Notes under the pieces: model-generated
The model's database searches: none
Told to the model about the DNA's origin: nothing
The model's input: the letters and a program-made list of their open reading frames with translations, nothing else
Source: Saccharomonospora xinjiangensis XJ-54
GTDB lineage: Bacteria; Actinomycetota; Actinomycetes; Mycobacteriales; Pseudonocardiaceae
Assembly (NCBI RefSeq): GCF_000258175.1
Contig: NZ_JH636049.1
Span: 3,573,482-3,637,481 of the forward strand
Direction of reading: 5' to 3'
DNA length: 64,000 nucleotides
Translations under genes and position numbers: made by a program
Shown: positions 62,318 to 64,000 of the stretch, one piece after another
Layout: every line of letters begins with the position of its first letter
How positions within the stretch are numbered: the first letter of the stretch is position 1

Positions 62318-63511
62318 ATGCCCCGTTTCCCCGCCCCGGTGAGCGACGACGCCGTCTCGCCCCTGCGCCACCGGCCATTCGTGCTCATGCTTCTCGCCGC
62401 GGTCGGCACCTTCGGCGGGTTCGCGCTGCTGCTGCCCGTCGTGCCGTTGTGGACCGTGCATCAGGGCGCGGGTTCGGTGGTCGCCGGCGCGTCCACCGGG
62501 GTCTTCATGGCCAGTACCGTGCTGGCGCAGTTCGCCGTCCCCGCGTTCGTGAGAGCGTTCGGCTACCGCGCCGGTCTGGTGCTCGGGGCTCTGCTGATCG
62601 GGGTGCCGACGCCGCTGCTGGCCGTGTTCGCCTCCGCTCCCGCCATCCTCGCCGTGTCGTTCGTGCGCGGCCTCGGTTTCGGTTTGCTCACGGTGTGCGC
62701 GAGCGCGCTGATCGCCGAGTTGCTGCCCTCGGCCTCGGTGGCGCGCGGCTCAGGACTCTACGGGCTCGCCGTGGGAGTGCCGCAGCTCGTCGGGTTGCCC
62801 TCGGGCACGGCCATCGCCGAGAACTGGGGATTCGTGCCGGTGTTCATCCTGGCGACCGCGCTGCCGCTGGTGGCGCTGCTGCCGACCCTCGGTGTGCCCA
62901 GGTCACGCCCCAAGGACGACTCCCTGCGGGGAGGGCTTCGAGGTGCTCTCGACGTCGCGGGGACCACCTGGCGGCCGTGGTTGCCGATGCTCGCGGTGTC
63001 CACGGGCTACGGCGCGCTGGCGACGTTCCTGCCGATCGTGCTCGACCCGTCCACGGCGGCTGTCGCGTTGCTCGTCGCACCGGGCGCCGCGATGCTCACC
63101 CGCTGGCTCGCGGGGCACTACAGCGATCGCACGGCCGCGCCCGGTCGCATGCTGTTGCCCGCGCTCTTCGCCGGTGGTGCGGGACTGCTCGGCTTCGCGC
63201 TCGTCTCGGAATCGGGTGGGTCCACTGCCGGTGCCGTCGTGGCGGTCGTCTCGGTGGCCGTGTTCGGCGTCGGCTTCGGTGTCGTGCAGAACGACGCGCT
63301 GGTGGCGATGTTCGCCCGCACCCCGGCCGCTCAGGCGAGCGTGGCCTGGAACGTCGCGTTCGACGCGGGACAGGGGCTCGGCGCCGTCGCGGTCGGGGCG
63401 CTGATCTCGGCTACCACCGTGGGCACCTCGTTCACGCTGCTCGCGGTCGCGGCGCTGGCGGTGCTGCCGGTGGCCTGGCAGGCGGGCCGCGCGCCAAGAC
63501 GAAGCGGTTAG
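62318..63511 (+). CDS. MFS transporter
   Basis: A 397-residue, 12-helix major facilitator. GGFALLLPVVPLWTVHQGAG opens helix 1, and RGLGFGLLTVCASALIAELL and GLAVGVPQLVGLPSGTAIAE form the central helices of the first bundle. GAAMLTRWLAGHYSDR is the middle-loop motif repeat. ATG 62318 has GAAGGGGAG 7 nt upstream; GTG 62312 is too close to that site. TTCGAC and TACTAG upstream could be its promoter. Substrate unknown. The stop codon TAG is part of the hisH -10. Confidence 0.9.
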   Translation: MPRFPAPVSDDAVSPLRHRPFVLMLLAAVGTFGGFALLLPVVPLWTVHQGAGSVVAGASTGVFMASTVLAQFAVPAFVRAFGYRAGLVLGALLIGVPTPLLAVFASAPAILAVSFVRGLGFGLLTVCASALIAELLPSASVARGSGLYGLAVGVPQLVGLPSGTAIAENWGFVPVFILATALPLVALLPTLGVPRSRPKDDSLRGGLRGALDVAGTTWRPWLPMLAVSTGYGALATFLPIVLDPSTAAVALLVAPGAAMLTRWLAGHYSDRTAAPGRMLLPALFAGGAGLLGFALVSESGGSTAGAVVAVVSVAVFGVGFGVVQNDALVAMFARTPAAQASVAWNVAFDAGQGLGAVAVGALISATTVGTSFTLLAVAALAVLPVAWQAGRAPRRSG

Positions 63512-63520
63512 GCTGACGGC

Positions 63521-64000
63521 GTGGCTTCAGTCGTCATCCTTGACTACGGTTCCGGCAACCTCCGCTCCGCCGAACGCGCCCTGCGGCGCACAGGCGCCGA
63601 CGTCGAGGTGACCTCGGACCATCGTGCGGCGCTGGAGGCCGACGGCCTCGTCGTGCCGGGTGTGGGAGCCTTCGCCTCGTGCATGGAGGGATTGCTCTCC
63701 GTGCGGGGCGAGCGCATCATCGGCACCCGCCTGGCTGGTGGGCGGCCGGTTCTCGGCATCTGCGTCGGGATGCAGATCCTCTTCGAACGTGGTGTCGAGC
63801 ACGACGTCGAGGCGAAGGGCCTCGGGGAGTGGCCGGGAACGGTCGAGCGGCTCGACGCCGATGTGCTGCCTCACATGGGCTGGAACACGGTGAACGCGCC
63901 GCCCGATTCGGACCTCTTCGCGGGACTCGATGCGGACACCCGCTTCTACTTCGTGCACTCCTACGCCGTTCGGCGATGGGAACTGCGGTCGGAGCTGCCG
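63521..64000 (+). CDS. hisH: Imidazole glycerol phosphate synthase glutaminase subunit, 3' end cut off
   Basis: The first 160 residues (of about 200-210) of HisH, the class I glutamine amidotransferase that feeds ammonia to HisF in histidine synthesis. [20 protein letters not shown] opens the fold, [14 protein letters not shown] carries the oxyanion strand, and the nucleophile Cys 81 is in [25 protein letters not shown] and [10 protein letters not shown] are further family blocks; the catalytic His-x-Glu lies beyond the window. GTG 63521 is 6 nt after TAGGCT (63509-63514), which includes the MFS stop codon, so the transcript is probably leaderless. Confidence 0.96.
   Translation, partial: MASVVILDYGSGNLRSAERALRRTGADVEVTSDHRAALEADGLVVPGVGAFASCMEGLLSVRGERIIGTRLAGGRPVLGICVGMQILFERGVEHDVEAKGLGEWPGTVERLDADVLPHMGWNTVNAPPDSDLFAGLDADTRFYFVHSYAVRRWELRSELP

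Overview
The window is high-GC, gene-dense DNA from an actinomycete. Protein families, the RamB/aceA/aceB arrangement and a mirrored copy of the mycobacterial Rv3026c-Rv3032 neighbourhood point to the order Mycobacteriales/Pseudonocardiales, most likely a Pseudonocardiaceae of the Saccharomonospora/Amycolatopsis type. This placement is inferred from gene content and not from a marker gene. About 62 protein genes can be supported. No rRNA, tRNA, transposase or CRISPR array was seen. Many genes begin directly at a -10-like hexamer (TANNNT, 6-8 nt, then ATG/GTG), so leaderless transcripts seem common, and this pattern was used to choose many starts.

Layout: 1-9.8 kb holds mixed metabolism (end of a thiolase, a MocR regulator divergent from a PEP-mutase-like enzyme, ManA, an ABC-2 exporter, MarR, a thiamine-binding-like protein, a thioredoxin/TPR protein). 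9.8-11.8 kb is a decayed RHS polymorphic-toxin end with a low-GC toxin tip and adjoining immunity-type gene. 11.9-29.8 kb contains a zinc metallopeptidase lipoprotein, alpha-glucan phosphorylase, two methyltransferase-like proteins, a YqeY/TetR pair, a type-B carboxylesterase with an AraC regulator, a class-II UvrA-like protein and a NarL-type two-component system. 29.8-36.2 kb has a cell-wall hydrolase, a nucleoside hydrolase, an acyltransferase, and a divergent XRE/dithiol-oxidase-like/MFS cassette. Both 3' ends of that cassette are bounded by arrays of 21-bp repeats.

36.2-40.8 kb is the glyoxylate shunt: RamB-type regulator divergent from aceA-aceB, with TTCGCAA-containing sites between them and a long hairpin after aceB. 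41.9-53.1 kb matches the mycobacterial methylglucose-lipopolysaccharide genes (GT4, GH57, methyltransferase) divergent from etfB-etfA, an OlsB-like N-acyltransferase and a PlsC-like acyltransferase; here a GH2 glycosidase, NTF2-like genes and a DegV protein are interspersed. 53-64 kb carries an enoyl-CoA hydratase, a valine/leucine-type dehydrogenase coupled to a serine beta-lactamase-fold protein, a LysR regulator, a Tat-exported metallo-beta-lactamase-fold protein, a VanW-domain protein sharing a symmetric ECF-type promoter with a small gene, an operon of phosphoesterase and PHP protein, an MFS transporter and the start of hisH.

The items most worth a second look are the paired 21-bp arrays around the oxidoreductase/MFS cassette, the orphan RHS tip with its immunity gene, two very short leaderless ORFs whose stops overlap the next start, and the palindromic ECF promoter.
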